DNA of 64,000 bases, taken from the NCBI RefSeq assembly GCF_003852405.1, contig NZ_QAJM01000005.1, positions 37,546-101,545 of the forward strand, given 5' to 3'. Positions 62,558-64,000 of the stretch are shown here, piece by piece. This stretch comes from Pseudomonas sp. KBW05. GTDB lineage: Bacteria > Pseudomonadota > Gammaproteobacteria > Pseudomonadales > Pseudomonadaceae. A model generated the notes under the pieces. The model was given only the letters and a program-made list of their open reading frames with translations, searched no databases and was not told where the DNA came from. The translations under genes were made by a program, and so were the position numbers. Position 1 is the first letter of the stretch, and every line of letters begins with the position of its first letter.

Positions 62558-63067
62558 TTAGAACGCGCCCATGTAGTCGCGCTTGCCCACTTCCACACCG
62601 TTGTGACGCAGCAAGGCGTAGGCGGTGGTGACGTGGAAGAAGAACTGCGGCAGGCCGTAGGTCAGCAAGTAGGACTGGCCGCTGAAGCGCTTCTCTTTCG
62701 GCGTGCCTGGACGGGTGATGATCTCGATGCCTTCCTTGCCGTCGATCTGCTCAGGCTTGATGGTGTCGACAAAGGCCAGCACCTTGGCAATCAGAGCTTG
62801 CAGGTCAGCGAAGGTCACTTCGCCATCTTCGTATTTCGGCACTTCGATCTCGGCCAGGCGCGCGGAAACGCCCTTGGCGAAGTCCACGGCGATCTGCACC
62901 TGGCGCACCAGTTGGAACATGTCCGGGAACAAGCGCGCTTGCAGCAAGGCATTCGGCTCGATGTTCTTGGCGGTGGCGTGGGCTTCGGCCTTGGTCAACA
63001 CACCGCTCAGGGCGGTAAGCATTTGCTTGAAGACTGGGATGGAAGCGGCGTACAGGGAAATGGTCAT
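62558..63067 (-). CDS. DUF1993 family protein
   Basis: Soluble protein of 169 residues of the DUF1993 family, a DinB-like four-helix fold of unknown function. Typical parts are FKQMLTALSGVLTKAEAHA, ARLFPDMFQLVRQVQIAVDF and FFFHVTTAYALLRHNGVEVG followed by KRDYMG. Histidines at the DinB metal positions are only partly conserved. Confidence 0.9.
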   Translation of the reverse strand: MTISLYAASIPVFKQMLTALSGVLTKAEAHATAKNIEPNALLQARLFPDMFQLVRQVQIAVDFAKGVSARLAEIEVPKYEDGEVTFADLQALIAKVLAFVDTIKPEQIDGKEGIEIITRPGTPKEKRFSGQSYLLTYGLPQFFFHVTTAYALLRHNGVEVGKRDYMGAF

Positions 63068-63182
63068 GGCAGTCTCATGGTTATGGCACGGTTTTAACAG
63101 GCGACGATTATAGACCGCCCGCTCGCTTGTCTTTTATTTTTTCCGGCTTACGCTAGGCACTTCACTGCATAGGGAAAGCGCG

Positions 63183-63833
63183 ATGACCGCCGAGCACGAC
63201 ACCGACACCCCTGAGCCGCGCCTGAACAGCACGGAAATCCGCATCCTGGGCTGCCTGATCGAGAAACAGGCGACCAACCCGGAAACCTACCCCCTGACCC
63301 TCAACGCCCTGGTGCTGGCCTGTAACCAGAAGACCAGCCGCGAGCCGGTGATGAACCTCAGCCAGGGCCAGGTCGGCCAGAGCCTGCGTGTGCTGGAGGG
63401 CCAAGGCTTTACCCGCCTGGTGATGGGCAGCCGCGCCGACCGCTGGGAGCATCGCGTGGACAAGGCGCTGGAACTGGTGCCGGCCCAGGTGATCCTGATC
63501 GGGCTGCTGTTCCTGCGCGGCCCGCAAACCGTCAACGAACTGCTGACCCGCAGCGGGCGCATGCATGATTTTGAAGATGCCGAGCAGGTGGTGCATCAGC
63601 TGGAACGCCTGATAGCCCGTGGGTTGGCGCTGCTGGTGCCGCGCCAGGCGGGGCAGCGGGAAGATCGCTATACCCATGCGCTGGGGGATCCGGCGGATAT
63701 TGAGGTGATTATGGCGGCGCGGGGGAATCCGGTGGAGCGTGGGGCCGGTGGGGTTTCAGCCGAGCGCATTGAAGAACTGGAAGCAAGGATTGCTGTACTG
63801 GAAGAACGCCTGACTCAGCTGGAGCAGGCATAA
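63183..63833 (+). CDS. yceH: YceH family protein (DUF480)
   Basis: Protein of 216 residues of the conserved DUF480/YceH family with two winged-helix-like domains: [40 protein letters not shown] (typical signature), [15 protein letters not shown], then [20 protein letters not shown], and a short coiled coil at the end ([20 protein letters not shown]). The function is not known; the fold suggests DNA or protein binding. Confidence 0.93.
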   Translation: MTAEHDTDTPEPRLNSTEIRILGCLIEKQATNPETYPLTLNALVLACNQKTSREPVMNLSQGQVGQSLRVLEGQGFTRLVMGSRADRWEHRVDKALELVPAQVILIGLLFLRGPQTVNELLTRSGRMHDFEDAEQVVHQLERLIARGLALLVPRQAGQREDRYTHALGDPADIEVIMAARGNPVERGAGGVSAERIEELEARIAVLEERLTQLEQA

Positions 63834-63845
63834 CACCACCCTAAA

Positions 63846-63965
63846 TGTGGGAGCGGGCTTTTTGTGGGAGCGGGCTTGCTCGCGAATGCAGTGTGTCAGT
63901 CACCGGAGATGGTGACTGAACCACCGCCTTCGCGAGCAAGCCCGCTCCCACACAAGCCCACTCCC
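63846..63965. repeat. REPIN, family A
   Basis: Inverted pair of TGTGGGAGCGGGCTTGCTCG units with a truncated copy on each side, after yceH. The last 35 bases of the window show no feature. Confidence 0.9.
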
Positions 63966-64000
63966 CCATTGGATCCTCGGTGGGCCTCAGGTGCGGGCGA

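Overview
The window is a stretch of chromosome from a Pseudomonas of the P. fluorescens group. This rests on the gacA-uvrC-pgsA order at the left end, the high GC content and codon use, genus-typical families (DUF1652, DUF1615, DUF6543, a dhcAB-atoB operon, a BcepMu gp16-like gene beside gacA), and many REP/REPIN palindromes of the fluorescens type between genes. No rRNA, tRNA, CRISPR array, transposase or complete prophage was found.

Layout. 1-5.2 kb: gacA-uvrC-pgsA on the minus strand, a divergent pair of small DNA-binding genes, and a GNAT/nitrilase-family pair. 5.2-7.8 kb: a class I DAHP synthase gene behind a long leader with two short aromatic-rich leader ORFs, an intrinsic terminator and a second strong hairpin, then dkgB. 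7.8-12.6 kb: a BvgS/BvgA-type two-component pair followed by a receiver-like protein lacking its phospho-acceptor Asp. 12.9-15.0 kb: mgtC with a long structured leader, a GNAT gene and an FKBP. 15.2-19.4 kb: a cassette of amino-acid 2-monooxygenase-like flavoprotein, amidase and an internally duplicated membrane protein. 19.5-27.3 kb: a PAS-LuxR regulator, a DUF1652 gene, an MFS carrier, a 4.3-kb DUF6543 toxin-like gene and an RcnB-like gene. 27.6-32.7 kb: a cupin-XRE regulator with periodic CATG boxes, a PuuA-like glutamine synthetase, an AlkC-like gene and a transglutaminase-like protein. 32.8-37.2 kb: LysR, GMC oxidoreductase and MHS transporter. 37.4-41.8 kb: topB, a CBS protein, a sirtuin and a small conserved gene behind a long untranslated region. 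41.8-45.5 kb: dhcR/dhcAB/atoB (dehydrocarnitine/3-oxoacid CoA transfer and thiolysis). 45.6-52.6 kb: housekeeping and envelope genes, including a HemB with E. coli-like cysteine metal ligands.

52.6-57.6 kb is the clearest accessory locus. It holds a decayed SRAP (YedK) gene, then an AT-rich operon of an AAA ATPase with a C-terminal helix-turn-helix and a subtilisin-like (S8) protease with intact Asp/His/Asn/Ser residues, closed by a perfect 13-bp intrinsic terminator. The pair matches the organisation of IetAS (plasmid-stability and candidate anti-phage) modules and is the best candidate for an unusual system here.

57.6-64 kb returns to core genes: terC, a small lipoprotein, nhaR, an MFS carrier, sstT, a DUF1993 gene and yceH. 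Start codons were chosen from ribosome binding sites and family start positions and often lie inside longer open frames. All functional calls are by recognition of motifs in the sequence, not by database search.
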